Shown one piece after another: positions 33,064-42,235 of a DNA stretch of 64,000 nucleotides. The DNA is taken from positions 1,364,001 through 1,428,000 of the forward strand of contig OZ244919.1 of assembly GCA_965221845.1 (NCBI GenBank), written 5' to 3'. Every line of letters starts with the position of its first letter. Positions within the stretch are counted from its first letter, which is position 1. This DNA is from JAJEFO01 sp965221845 (GTDB lineage: Bacteria > Pseudomonadota > Alphaproteobacteria > Rhodobacterales > Rhodobacteraceae). Below the pieces are notes generated by a model. The model was not told where the DNA came from and did not search any database. It saw only the letters and a list, made by a program, of their open reading frames with translations. Both the position numbers and the translations under genes were made by a program.

Positions 33064-34095
33064 GTGACCAAGAAGCTGCTGCGCGCGCTGGCCGGCGAAC
33101 GGGCCGGCGTTCCGCCTGTCTGGATGATGCGCCAGGCAGGGCGCCACCTGCCAGAGTATCGGGAAACGCGCGCCCGGGCCGGGGACTTCCTCGCGCTCTG
33201 CTACACGCCCGAGCTTGCCGCCGAAGTGACGCTTCAGCCGATTCGTCGCTACGGCCTTGATGCGGCGATCCTGTTTGCGGACATCCTCCTTGTCCCGGAC
33301 GCCCTCGGCCTGGAAGTCCGGTTTGTCGAAGGCTGCGGCCCGCGACTCTCGACCGTGACCACGCGCGCGGACCTGGAAGCCCTGGCGCGTCCCGACGCCA
33401 TCCACGGGAATCTCGCGCCGGTCTACGACACGCTCCGCATCGTCTCCCGCGAGCTGCCGACGGAAACCGCGCTCATCGGCTTCGCCGGCGCTCCGTGGAC
33501 GGTCGCAACCTACGTGATCGCCGGCAAGGGAACGCCCGCACAGGGCCCCGCCCACGCGCTCAAGGCGGAACGGCCCGCCTTGTTCAAAGCCCTGATCGAG
33601 CGCCTGACCGACGCCACGATCACATATCTTTCCGCCCAGATCGAGGCGGGCGCAGAAGTCGTCAAGCTGTTCGACAGCTGGGCCGGATCGCTCGCGGGCG
33701 AGGACTTCGACAGATATGCGGTCGAACCCGCCCGCCGGATAGTCGCCGCCCTGAAATCCCGTCATCCGGACACGCCGGTCATCGCGTTCCCGCGCGAGGC
33801 AGGCAAGCGCTACGAGGGATTTGCCCGGCGCACGGGCGCGGACTGCGTGGCCCTCGACACCTCGGTCGATCCCGTCTGGGCGGCGCGCCACGTCCAGAGG
33901 GACGGCCCGGTCCAGGGCAACCTCGCGCCGCGTCACCTGGTTTCGGGAGGAGACGACCTCGTTCGCGAGACCCGCGCGATCCTGGAGGCCTTCCGGGCAG
34001 GCCCGCATGTCTTCAATCTCGGCCATGGCATCACGCCGGACGCGGATCCGGACAATGTCCTTCTCATGATGGACACGATCCGCAGCGGCGCGTGA
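33064..34095 (+). CDS. hemE: Uroporphyrinogen decarboxylase
   Basis: HemE decarboxylates the four acetate side chains of uroporphyrinogen III to coproporphyrinogen III, on the shared route to heme and bacteriochlorophyll. The 343-residue protein has the N-terminal signature PVWMMRQAGRHLPEYRE, the second signature GFAGAPWTVATYVIAGKG and the C-terminal FNLGHGITPDADPDNV. The GTG start follows a GGGAGG-rich leader. It lies outside the crt/bch operons but beside crtE, and converges on clpA. Confidence 0.97.
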   Translation: MTKKLLRALAGERAGVPPVWMMRQAGRHLPEYRETRARAGDFLALCYTPELAAEVTLQPIRRYGLDAAILFADILLVPDALGLEVRFVEGCGPRLSTVTTRADLEALARPDAIHGNLAPVYDTLRIVSRELPTETALIGFAGAPWTVATYVIAGKGTPAQGPAHALKAERPALFKALIERLTDATITYLSAQIEAGAEVVKLFDSWAGSLAGEDFDRYAVEPARRIVAALKSRHPDTPVIAFPREAGKRYEGFARRTGADCVALDTSVDPVWAARHVQRDGPVQGNLAPRHLVSGGDDLVRETRAILEAFRAGPHVFNLGHGITPDADPDNVLLMMDTIRSGA

Positions 34096-34218
34096 ATCCG
34101 CCCAGCCTGCCCCGCACGGCCGCGGCGGCTGCGCCTGCAGGCCCGCAACCTCAGGCAGGACGGGGCGCGGCCGGCCTTCCGGAAGTCTTGCCGCGCAAGG
34201 GCGGCCGGGCGCCTCGGC

Positions 34219-36546
34219 TCACTCGGCCGTCAGCAACGGCGGCTTCTTCCGCGAAGACAGCCGCCTGGTCTTGCGCTCGATCCTGAGGTCCAGCTCGCCG
34301 CCCTTGACGCCGACCTTGACGATTCCGCCCTTGGCAAGCATGCCGAACAACAGTTCCTCGGCCAGCGGCTTCTTGATCTCCTCCTGGATGACCCGCGCAA
34401 GCGGCCGGGCGCCCATCTTGTCGTCATAGCCCTTGTTCGCCAGCCATTCGGCGGCCCGCCGCGTCAGCTCGATGTGGACGCCGCGGTCCATCAGCTGCGC
34501 CTCGAGCTGGAGGACGAACTTCTCGACGACCTGCAAGATGACCTCCGGCGGCAAGGGCGCGAAGGAAATCACGGCGTCAAGCCGGTTCCGGAACTCTGGC
34601 GCGAACATGCGATCGATCGCCTCCGTGTCCTCGCCTTCGCGACGGTGCCGGCCGAAACCGACCGCCGCCCGGGCCATTTCCGAGGCGCCGGCGTTCGAGG
34701 TCATGATCAGAACGACGTTCCGGAAATTCACGGCCCGGCCGTTGTGATCCGTCAGCCTGCCGTGATCCATCACCTGGAGCAGGACGTTGAACACGTCCGG
34801 ATGCGCCTTCTCGAGCTCGTCCAGAAGCAGCACGCAGTGAGGATGCTGGTCGACGCCGTCGGTCAGCAGCCCGCCCTGGTCGAAGCCGACATAGCCCGGC
34901 GGGGCGCCTATCAGCCGGCTGACGGCATGCTTTTCCATGTATTCCGACATGTCGAAGCGAAGCAGTTCGACGCCCATCACGTCCGCGAGCTGGCGCGCCA
35001 CCTCCGTCTTGCCGACTCCCGTCGGGCCCGCGAACAGGTAGTTTCCTATCGGCTTGTCCTGTTCGCGGAGCCCGGCGCGGCTGAGCTTGATCGCCGCGGC
35101 GAGGGCCTCGATTGCGCGCTCCTGCCCGAACACCACGCGCTTCAGTGACGCTTCGAGATCCTTCAGGACCGTGACATCGTCCTTGGACACGCTCTTCGGC
35201 GGAATTCTCGCGATCTTGGCGACCACGGCCTCGATCTGGGAAACGCCGATCGTCTTCCGGCGCTTCTTGGCCTCCACCAGGCGCTGCGCGGCGCCGGCCT
35301 CGTCGATCACGTCGATGGCCTTGTCCGGGAGCCTCCGGTCATTGATGTAGCGTGCCGACAGCTCGACCGCCGACCTCACGGCATCTTCGGTGTACCTGAC
35401 CGAATGGTGATCCTCGAAATACGGCTTGAGCCCGAGAAGGATCTGCACGGAGTCGTCGACCGACGGCTCGACCACGTCGATCTTCTGGAAGCGCCTGGAA
35501 AGCGCGCGGTCCTTCTCGAAATGCTGGCGGTATTCCTTGTACGTGGTGGATCCCATGCACCGGAGCCGGCCGCCCTGCAAGGCGGGCTTCAGCAGGTTGG
35601 ACGCGTCCATGGCGCCGCCCGACGTCGCGCCCGCGCCGATCACGGCATGTATCTCGTCGATGAACAGTATGGCGTCCGGATGGTCCTCGAGCTCCTTCAC
35701 GACGGACTTCAGCCGCTCCTCGAAGTCCCCCCGATAGCGCGTGCCCGCGAGCAGGGCGCCCATGTCAAGCGAGTATATCGTGGCGCCATGCAGCACGTCC
35801 GGCGTGGTCCTCTCGACGATCTTCTTGGCGAGGCCTTCGGCGATCGCCGTCTTGCCGACCCCCGGGTCGCCGACCAGCAGGGGATTGTTCTTCCGGCGCC
35901 GGCACAGCACCTGGACGCAGCGCTCCGCCTCGTTCTCCCGCCCGATCAGCGGATCAACGTCGCCGTTGGTCGCCTTCGCGTTCAGGTCGACGCAGAATTT
36001 CGCGAGCGCCGATTCCTTCTTGTCATGGTCTTCGGCATGCCGCACGCCGTGGTCTTCCTCGACCTCGCTTGCGCCCGTCACCGACCGCGTCTCGCCGAAG
36101 GCCGGATCCTTGGCCACGCCATGGGCGATGAAGTTCACCGCGTCATAGCGCGTCATGTCCTGGGCCTGCAGGAAGTAGGTCGCGTTCGATTCACGCTCCG
36201 CGAACATCGCCACGAGCACGTTGGCCCCGGTCACCTCGGTCCGGCCGCTTGACTGCACATGGATGGCGGCGCGCTGAATCACCCGCTGGAATGCTGCGGT
36301 CGGCACGGCCTCCGACCCGTCGATCCCCGTGACAAGCGACGAGAGCTCGTCCTCGATGAACTGCTTCAAGGCCCTTTGCAGTTCATCAAGGTCGACGGAG
36401 CACGCCTTCATCACCCTTGCGGCGTCAGGTTCGTCGATCAGGGCCAGAAGCAGATGCTCGAGCGTGGCGAGCTCATGGCGGCGGGAGTTGGCGATGGCCA
36501 GCGCGGCATGAATCGCGCCTTCCAGCGTATTCGAGAAACTTGGCAC
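34219..36546 (-). CDS. clpA: ATP-dependent Clp protease ATP-binding subunit ClpA
   Basis: Hexameric Clp/Hsp100 unfoldase that feeds substrates, often with the adaptor ClpS, to ClpP. The 775-residue protein has an N-domain (residues about 1-145) and two AAA+ modules, with Walker A motifs GDPGVGKT and GPTGVGKT. Walker B segments are ILFIDEIH and VLLLDELEKAHPDV. The GTG at 36546 gives the family start VPSFSNTLEGAIHAAL; an ATG at 36672 would add 42 low-complexity residues. A GGGGAG precedes the GTG. No clpS is visible upstream. Confidence 0.95.
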   Translation of the reverse strand: MPSFSNTLEGAIHAALAIANSRRHELATLEHLLLALIDEPDAARVMKACSVDLDELQRALKQFIEDELSSLVTGIDGSEAVPTAAFQRVIQRAAIHVQSSGRTEVTGANVLVAMFAERESNATYFLQAQDMTRYDAVNFIAHGVAKDPAFGETRSVTGASEVEEDHGVRHAEDHDKKESALAKFCVDLNAKATNGDVDPLIGRENEAERCVQVLCRRRKNNPLLVGDPGVGKTAIAEGLAKKIVERTTPDVLHGATIYSLDMGALLAGTRYRGDFEERLKSVVKELEDHPDAILFIDEIHAVIGAGATSGGAMDASNLLKPALQGGRLRCMGSTTYKEYRQHFEKDRALSRRFQKIDVVEPSVDDSVQILLGLKPYFEDHHSVRYTEDAVRSAVELSARYINDRRLPDKAIDVIDEAGAAQRLVEAKKRRKTIGVSQIEAVVAKIARIPPKSVSKDDVTVLKDLEASLKRVVFGQERAIEALAAAIKLSRAGLREQDKPIGNYLFAGPTGVGKTEVARQLADVMGVELLRFDMSEYMEKHAVSRLIGAPPGYVGFDQGGLLTDGVDQHPHCVLLLDELEKAHPDVFNVLLQVMDHGRLTDHNGRAVNFRNVVLIMTSNAGASEMARAAVGFGRHRREGEDTEAIDRMFAPEFRNRLDAVISFAPLPPEVILQVVEKFVLQLEAQLMDRGVHIELTRRAAEWLANKGYDDKMGARPLARVIQEEIKKPLAEELLFGMLAKGGIVKVGVKGGELDLRIERKTRRLSSRKKPPLLTAE

Positions 36547-37315
36547 GCGCAGGCGCTCCCCCGCTCGGTTCCCGGCATGGCGGCCGGTCGCCCTTTCGCG
36601 CTCCGGCCGAATGCCGTCAGCATTCTTCCATAAGTCCCGGGCTTCAAGCGTTTTTTCTTTGCGCGACATCACATTTTCCTGTGGAGACGGCGTTTGCCTT
36701 TGGATTCAAGGCGTTTCCGGAAGCCCGTGCCATGACGCCCGCAGAGGCGCTCGCGGCCCGTGCCGCCGCCGCCGCCTTTCGAAACCTTCTCCGCCTCTCG
36801 CGCCTTCGCCTCGCCCCGCGGATTCTCGCGGTCGGCCATGTCGAGCCGGAGGCCGACCAGCTTCGCGAAGGCCCCGATGATCGCCTCACGCGATCCGGGA
36901 ATCCAGGATGGCCTGTCAGGCCCTTTCGCGCACCGTCCCGGTTCCACGGCCGGGTCAAGGCCTCCGCGCGGCTTCATCGGTTCCCGCACCGCGTTTCCGA
37001 TGACGTTCCCGTTCTCGATGATCGCACGCGAAGGCGCGCCGGCGCGACGCACGGCCGGCCGAGGGCCGGACCGGCTCTTCCGCCCGCGGACCACGCGAAG
37101 AAGCGCGGCACGCGTCAGGCCGCCGTCCGCGGCGTCCGGGCGCAGGGCTGCCGGTCGGCTCGTTCGATGCGGCGGAACAGGCATGAACGCCGCCGAGGAA
37201 GCGTCGAATGTCGCGGTTTCCGGAATCCGTGCCGTCATCGGCATTGCCGGACGGAGCGCAAGGGACCATGTCTTGTTCATGAATGCAGTCTGAGGCGGGA
37301 GGGGCCGAGGCCGCC
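36547..37315. other. Gene-poor gap between clpA and the DNA methyltransferase
   Basis: About 770 bp between divergently read genes. Long open frames cross it on both strands but are Arg/Pro/Ala-rich and show no recognisable motif, so I call no gene. It must include the promoters of clpA and the methyltransferase gene. Confidence 0.5.
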
Positions 37316-38545
37316 GTGAGCCAGCTTTCCCTGTTCGAACGTGCCCGGTTCGCCGAAACCGCCGACGCCTTCGTCGACCAGGTTGCCGGGTTCGACCGGT
37401 TCGGCCAAGGCACCGTGGTCGAGACGGCGGACGGCGTGCCCTACCTGACAAACGAGTTCTGGACCGCAGGGCAGCGTCAATCGCATTCGATTCACGAGAT
37501 TTCGTACCGGGCCTGCTTCAAGGCGCAGTTGCCCGAGTTCTTCATTGCCCGGCTCACGAAGCCGGGCGACATCGTGTTCGACCCCTTCATGGGCCGCGGC
37601 ACGACGCCCGTCCAGGCCGCGCTGATGCGGCGACAGGCGTTCGGCAATGACGTCAGCCCGCTGTCGGTCCTTCTCGCGCGGCCAAGGCTGCGTCCAGTCT
37701 CGCTGCAAGAGGTCGATGCGGCGCTCGAGTCCGTCGACTGGTCGCATGGCGAGGTCGGGCGCAGCGACCTTCTCGCGTTCTATCACCCAGCGACGCTCAG
37801 GCAGATGGAAGCGCTGCGTCTCTGGATCGCAAGGCGCGCGCCTCTGGACTCTGATGACGTCGACCCCGTGGCCGACTGGATTCGCATGGTGGCGATCAGC
37901 CGGCTTTCCGGGCATTCCTCCGGATTCCTTTCGGGCCGCTCGATGCCTCCCAACCAGGCCGTGTCGGTCAAGGCGCAGCTGAGGATCAACGAGAGGCTGG
38001 GCGTCTCTCCGCCAGAGCGCGACGTCGCGGCGGCGATTCGCAAGAAGTCGAGGTCCCTGCTGAGGGACGGCTGTGCGCCCGGCCATGTACGCTCGAGCCT
38101 GCATGCCGGGGCTGCATGGGACGTGCCTGGCATACCCGACGGCGTGGTCAGGCTGATCGTCACGTCGCCTCCGTTTCTCGACATTGTGCAGTATGCCGCC
38201 GACAACTGGCTGCGCTGCTGGTTTGCGGGCATTGACCCGAACGCAGTCGCGGTCGACATGCATCGCACGGAAGACGCCTGGACGGAGATGGTGCATCGAG
38301 TCCTGCTCGAGCAAGCCCGCATGCTGTGTCCGGGAGGCTATGTCGCGTTCGAGGTCGGCGAGGTTCGCAGCGGTCGGGTGCTGCTCGAACGGCTGGTCTG
38401 GCGTGCCGCCGATGGCCTTCCGTTCGAACGTCTCGGCGTCATGGTGAATGACCAGGCGTTCACGAAAACGGCAAACTGCTGGGGCGTGGCAAACGGATCG
38501 AGGGGCACCAATACGAACAGGATCGTCTTGCTGCAGCGCCGCTAG
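37316..38545 (+). CDS. Orphan site-specific DNA methyltransferase (N4-cytosine/N6-adenine amino-MTase type)
   Basis: The 409-residue protein has the amino-methyltransferase motif IV TSPPF near residue 280 and the SAM motif I DPFMGRGTTP near 90. Order (motif I before IV) suggests the beta-type permutation. The family-like N-terminal stretch is YLTNEFWTAGQRQSHSIHEISY. A TSPPF rather than DPPY motif favours N4-cytosine or a beta-class N6-adenine product. No restriction endonuclease or specificity gene is adjacent. The GTG at 37316 has GAGG five bases upstream; an ATG at 37283 adds 11 residues. It converges on miaB. Confidence 0.85.
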   Translation: MSQLSLFERARFAETADAFVDQVAGFDRFGQGTVVETADGVPYLTNEFWTAGQRQSHSIHEISYRACFKAQLPEFFIARLTKPGDIVFDPFMGRGTTPVQAALMRRQAFGNDVSPLSVLLARPRLRPVSLQEVDAALESVDWSHGEVGRSDLLAFYHPATLRQMEALRLWIARRAPLDSDDVDPVADWIRMVAISRLSGHSSGFLSGRSMPPNQAVSVKAQLRINERLGVSPPERDVAAAIRKKSRSLLRDGCAPGHVRSSLHAGAAWDVPGIPDGVVRLIVTSPPFLDIVQYAADNWLRCWFAGIDPNAVAVDMHRTEDAWTEMVHRVLLEQARMLCPGGYVAFEVGEVRSGRVLLERLVWRAADGLPFERLGVMVNDQAFTKTANCWGVANGSRGTNTNRIVLLQRR

Positions 38546-38639
38546 GCGCAACTCCAGAGCCGTCGGCCTCCGCGAGGCGCCGGCACGGTGCATGCAACGG
38601 AGCCGCCATGACGGAGCGCATCCGGCGAGACGGGCGTGC

Positions 38640-39953
38640 CTATCCGTGCGAAACCTCGCCCGAAAGCGAATTGCTGCCAGACGCATTTATGCGCACCGGG
38701 AGGATCTCGCCGACGGCCGCCCGGCCATCGGCTACGTGAACCGCGTGCAGGTACTCCGACTTGCCGACAACCTGCCCGGGCAGGCGTCCCGGCCTTTCGA
38801 ACAGGACGCTGACGGTGCGATCGACCATGGATTCCTGGGCGGCGCGTTGCTGCCGGCCCAGAACCGCCTGCAATCTCTGCAAGCGCTCGTCCTTGACCGC
38901 ATCGCCGATGTCGTTCAGCTCCGCAGCAGGCGTGCCGGCACGTGGCGAATACTTGAAGCTGTATGCCTGGCCGTACCCCACCTCTTCCACCAGGGCCAAC
39001 GTGTCCTTGAAGTCCGACTCGGTTTCGCCGGGAAAGCCGACGATGAAGTCGCCCGAAAGGAGAATGTCCGGCCGCTTCGCGCGAATGCGCTCGATGACCC
39101 TCACGTACTGTTCCGCGGTGTGCCTGCGATTCATCGCCTTGAGCACCGCGTCAGAGCCCGACTGCACAGGCAGATGCAGATACGGCATCAGCTTCGCGAT
39201 CTCGCCGAACGCCGCGATCAGGGAGTCGCTCATGTCCGATGGATGGCTCGTCGTGAAACGAATGCGTGCCAGCGCGTCGATTCCGGCCAGTTCGCGTATC
39301 AGCCCGGCCAGGCCGTCCCCATGTCCGCGATAGGCGTTCACGTTCTGGCCCAGGAGGGTGATTTCGCGCACGCCCCTTGCAACGAGCTCGCGCGCCTCCG
39401 CGATGACGCGACCCGCCGGGCGACTGGCTTCCGCGCCGCGCGTGTAGGGCACGACGCAAAAGGCGCAGAACCTGTCGCAGCCTTCCTGAACGGTCAGGAA
39501 CGCCGTCGGTCCCCTCGCCCCCTCCGGCCGCCCGGGAAGACGGTCGAACTTGTCCTCCTTCGGGAAGTCCGTGGCGACGGCCCTTTCTCCAGCCCGGATC
39601 TTCCTCTCCAGCTCTGGAAGAACGTGGTAGCTCTGGGGACCGACGACCATGTCCACGATTGGCTGGCGCGCAAATATCTCGGCTCCTTCGGCCTGGGCCA
39701 CGCATCCCGTCACCCCGATCCTCAGGCCGGGCCTCGCGTCCTTCAGCGGACGGAGCCGACCAAGCTCGGAATACATCTTTTCGGTGGCCTTCTCCCGGAT
39801 GTGGCACGTGTTAAGGAGAATCATGTCAGCGTCCTCTGCGCTTTCCACGGCAACGTAGCCTTCCGTGGCCAGCGCCTCGCCCATGCGCTCGCTGTCATAG
39901 ACGTTCATCTGGCAGCCATAGGACTTGATGAACAGCTTTCTTCGTGCCGGCAC
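38640..39953 (-). CDS. miaB: tRNA-2-methylthio-N6-isopentenyladenosine synthase
   Basis: Radical SAM methylthiotransferase modifying A37 of tRNAs that read UNN codons. The 437-residue protein has the N-terminal UPF0004 Cys triad (SYGCQMN, NTCHIRE, TGCVAQ), the radical SAM cluster motif CDRFCAFC near residue 160, and a C-terminal TRAM domain (VSVLFERPGRLPGQVVGKSEYL). The GTG start has AAGGGAG eight bases upstream. It is a housekeeping gene inside the block that interrupts the PGC. Confidence 0.96.
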   Translation of the reverse strand: MPARRKLFIKSYGCQMNVYDSERMGEALATEGYVAVESAEDADMILLNTCHIREKATEKMYSELGRLRPLKDARPGLRIGVTGCVAQAEGAEIFARQPIVDMVVGPQSYHVLPELERKIRAGERAVATDFPKEDKFDRLPGRPEGARGPTAFLTVQEGCDRFCAFCVVPYTRGAEASRPAGRVIAEARELVARGVREITLLGQNVNAYRGHGDGLAGLIRELAGIDALARIRFTTSHPSDMSDSLIAAFGEIAKLMPYLHLPVQSGSDAVLKAMNRRHTAEQYVRVIERIRAKRPDILLSGDFIVGFPGETESDFKDTLALVEEVGYGQAYSFKYSPRAGTPAAELNDIGDAVKDERLQRLQAVLGRQQRAAQESMVDRTVSVLFERPGRLPGQVVGKSEYLHAVHVADGRAAVGEILPVRINASGSNSLSGEVSHG

Positions 39954-40314
39954 GCAGTCGTCTCCCTTCCCGCCCGCGCGTCCTACCGGGCTTGCCTCGC
40001 ATTGCCAAGCGCCCTTGCCGCCGGGAAGGCCGCGCCGCAGCCGTCATCTCACGGCCGATGGCATGACGGCGGGCAGGGTTCCGCGAACCTCGGTGCAGGC
40101 GCGGAAACCGCCGGGCGTTCTCGGCGAAGCACGAACACGACGGGTTCGGCCTCGGACCGACCCGTGAAATTCCGCGTGAAGGCTTCACGAAGCCCGCCGC
40201 CCTCGACTCTCGAGGCGCGGACGCCTGAAATTCGGCGCCAGCCGGCTCCATGCCAGTGCCGCGCCCCTCGTTCGGAGGATTCCATGAGGCCGGCAACGGC
40301 TGGAGCCGTGCCCG
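39954..40314. other. Gap between the dehydrogenase gene and miaB
   Basis: About 360 bp between two leftward genes. No coding frame with family motifs, no clear hairpin terminator and no tRNA are seen. Confidence 0.5.
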
Positions 40315-41301
40315 TCAGAGCATCGCGGGCACGACCAGGTCAGGCGGGCGGTGACCGTCGGCGAACGTCTTGATGTTGACGATCACCGCCTCGCCCATCT
40401 CGACCCGCCCCTCGACCGTCGCCGAACCCATGTGTGGAAGGAGCACGACGTTCGGCAGCGCGCGCAGCCGCGGGTTTATCTCGTGCCGATGCTCGAAGAC
40501 GTCCAGCCCGGCGCCGGCGATCTCGCCGGAACGCAGCATCCTGGTCAGCGCGTTCTCGTCGATGACCTCGCCGCGCGACGTGTTCACGATGACGGCGTCC
40601 GGTTTCATGAGCTTGAGACGCCGAGCGTTCATCAAGTGAAACGTTGACGGCGTGTGGGGGCAGTTGATCGACAGGATGTCGACCCGGCTCACCAACTGGT
40701 CGATGCTTTCCCGATAGCCCGCATTCAGGCCAGCCTCGGTCTCCCGCCGCAGACGGCGCCGATTGTGGTACTCGACCGGCATGCCGAAGGCCGCGGCGCG
40801 GCGTGCGACGGCCTGCCCGATCCGGCCCATGCCGAGGATTCCCAGCCTGCGGCCGGCAAGCCGTCCTCCGAGATGCGCGGTCGGGGCCCAGCCGTGCCAC
40901 TCGCCCTTCTGCATCATGGACAGGCCTTCCGGGATGCGCCGGGTCACGGCGAGTATCAGCGCCATGGCCATGTCAGCCGTGTCCTCGGTGACCACGCCCG
41001 GCGTGTTCGAGACATGTATGCCACGCTGCCGCGCGGTCGCGACGTCGATGTGGTCAACGCCGGCCCCGAAATTCGCGATCAGCTTGAGCCGCTCGCCAGC
41101 CTGGGCAAGCAACGGCGCGTCGACCCGGTCCGTCAGCGTCGGCACCAGCACGTCGGCCGATTTCATGGCCGCGGCCAGCGCCTCGCGCGACATGGGGGCA
41201 TCGTCGGAATTCAGCGAAACGTCGAACAGTTCGGACATGCGGCGCTCGACAGGCTCGGGCAAGCGGCGCGTGACGACAACGGTCAGGCACTTGTCTTGCA
41301 T
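40315..41301 (-). CDS. D-2-hydroxyacid dehydrogenase (glyoxylate/hydroxypyruvate reductase-like)
   Basis: NAD(P)H-dependent D-isomer 2-hydroxyacid dehydrogenase, probably reducing glyoxylate or hydroxypyruvate. The 328-residue protein has the nucleotide-binding motif LGILGMGRIGQAVARR and catalytic-site regions NFGAGVDHIDVATARQRGI, VNTSRGEVIDENAL (Arg) and DVFEHRHEINPRL (Glu), with His in LLPHMGSAT. The ATG at 41301 gives a normal length. It is divergent from the SH3-protein gene. Confidence 0.93.
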   Translation of the reverse strand: MQDKCLTVVVTRRLPEPVERRMSELFDVSLNSDDAPMSREALAAAMKSADVLVPTLTDRVDAPLLAQAGERLKLIANFGAGVDHIDVATARQRGIHVSNTPGVVTEDTADMAMALILAVTRRIPEGLSMMQKGEWHGWAPTAHLGGRLAGRRLGILGMGRIGQAVARRAAAFGMPVEYHNRRRLRRETEAGLNAGYRESIDQLVSRVDILSINCPHTPSTFHLMNARRLKLMKPDAVIVNTSRGEVIDENALTRMLRSGEIAGAGLDVFEHRHEINPRLRALPNVVLLPHMGSATVEGRVEMGEAVIVNIKTFADGHRPPDLVVPAML

Positions 41302-41394
41302 GCGAGTGGCGCTCCCGTCTTTCCCCCGTCCCGGATTGCTGACAAGGTGGCAAGGAACCGACACGGACACAAGGGCGCAAGGCGCTTGTACAAG

Positions 41395-41910
41395 GTGCAT
41401 GAGGAACGGACCTCGCCGCTTGTGCGACTGGCAGGCGCGGCCTTGCTGTCCCTGGCGCTTGCGGGCCCGGTTCCTGCCGCCGAGCGAGGCAAGGTCACGA
41501 ACCTCCCGGTTCCGAGATTCGTTTCCCTCAAGGCGGAGGAAGGCAACGCCCGGCGCGGACCGTCGCTCAGCCACCGGATCGACTGGGTTTTCCGAAGGCG
41601 CAACATGCCCCTGGAGGTCACCGCGGAATACGGCCACTGGCGCCGCGTCCGGGACCGGGACGGACAGGGCGGCTGGATGCACTACTCGTTGCTGTCGGGC
41701 GTGCGCCACGTGATCATCGAGGGCGACCTGGCACCGCTTCGCGCGAAGCCCGCGGCCGATGCGGCGATCAAGGCGTACGCCGAGGCCGGCGTTGTCGCAT
41801 GGCTTGGCGCCTGCGCGCAGGACTGGTGCAGAATCGGCGCGAACGGCATCGGGGGCTGGGTGAGCAAATGCGAGATATGGGGGGTCGGGCCCGACGAACT
41901 GCGAGAATGA
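41395..41910 (+). CDS. Secreted SH3-domain protein
   Basis: The 171-residue product has an N-terminal signal peptide (VRLAGAALLSLALAGPVPAA) and bacterial SH3 (SH3b, SH3_4) repeats. The first covers FVSLKAEEGNARRGPSLSHRIDWVFRRRNMPLEV and GHWRRVRDRDGQGGWMHYSLLS, quoted here in parts; a second lies in the C-terminal half with GIGGWVSKCEIWGV. Such proteins are exported and bind cell-wall or periplasmic partners. The GTG start at 41395 is a best guess; a GTG at 41422 would leave a shorter signal peptide. The promoter region is shared with the dehydrogenase. Confidence 0.82.
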   Translation: MHEERTSPLVRLAGAALLSLALAGPVPAAERGKVTNLPVPRFVSLKAEEGNARRGPSLSHRIDWVFRRRNMPLEVTAEYGHWRRVRDRDGQGGWMHYSLLSGVRHVIIEGDLAPLRAKPAADAAIKAYAEAGVVAWLGACAQDWCRIGANGIGGWVSKCEIWGVGPDELRE

Positions 41911-42235
41911 CGCGCCGGAAGGCGGCCGCTCGACGGGTGGGGCGGAGCCTGTCGCCCTCAAGAGCGGGGAGGTCGGGGGTCGCAGTCGCCGGGGATGCCA
42001 GGCCTCCCCGGGCCCGGGCAAGGCCTGCCGGCCAGCCTGGCCAGCGGCCATCGCGGCCGCGAAGACCGCCCGATCGCGGCGACGCGCGCGCGCAGGCCCG
42101 CCAGCTTCCATGGATGCCGTCCGGACCTGCGGTTCCGGCACGGATCTCCGCCGTGCCCCCGGGCGGCTGCCAGGAAGCCGGACAGTCCCGACGAATCGGA
42201 TTGCCGGCCCCTTTGCCGAGACCTATAGCCGCGAC
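41911..42235. other. Short gap upstream of the MATE gene
   Basis: About 325 GC-rich bases with no recognisable gene. A frame open from 42110 reads into the MATE transporter, but its first 42 residues are Arg/Pro-rich and unlike the family. Confidence 0.5.

Noticed and set aside
36669..37281. Minus-strand frame in the clpA/methyltransferase gap
   Set aside because: Composition is Arg/Pro/Ala-rich with no motif, no good ribosome-binding site and no recognised relatives.
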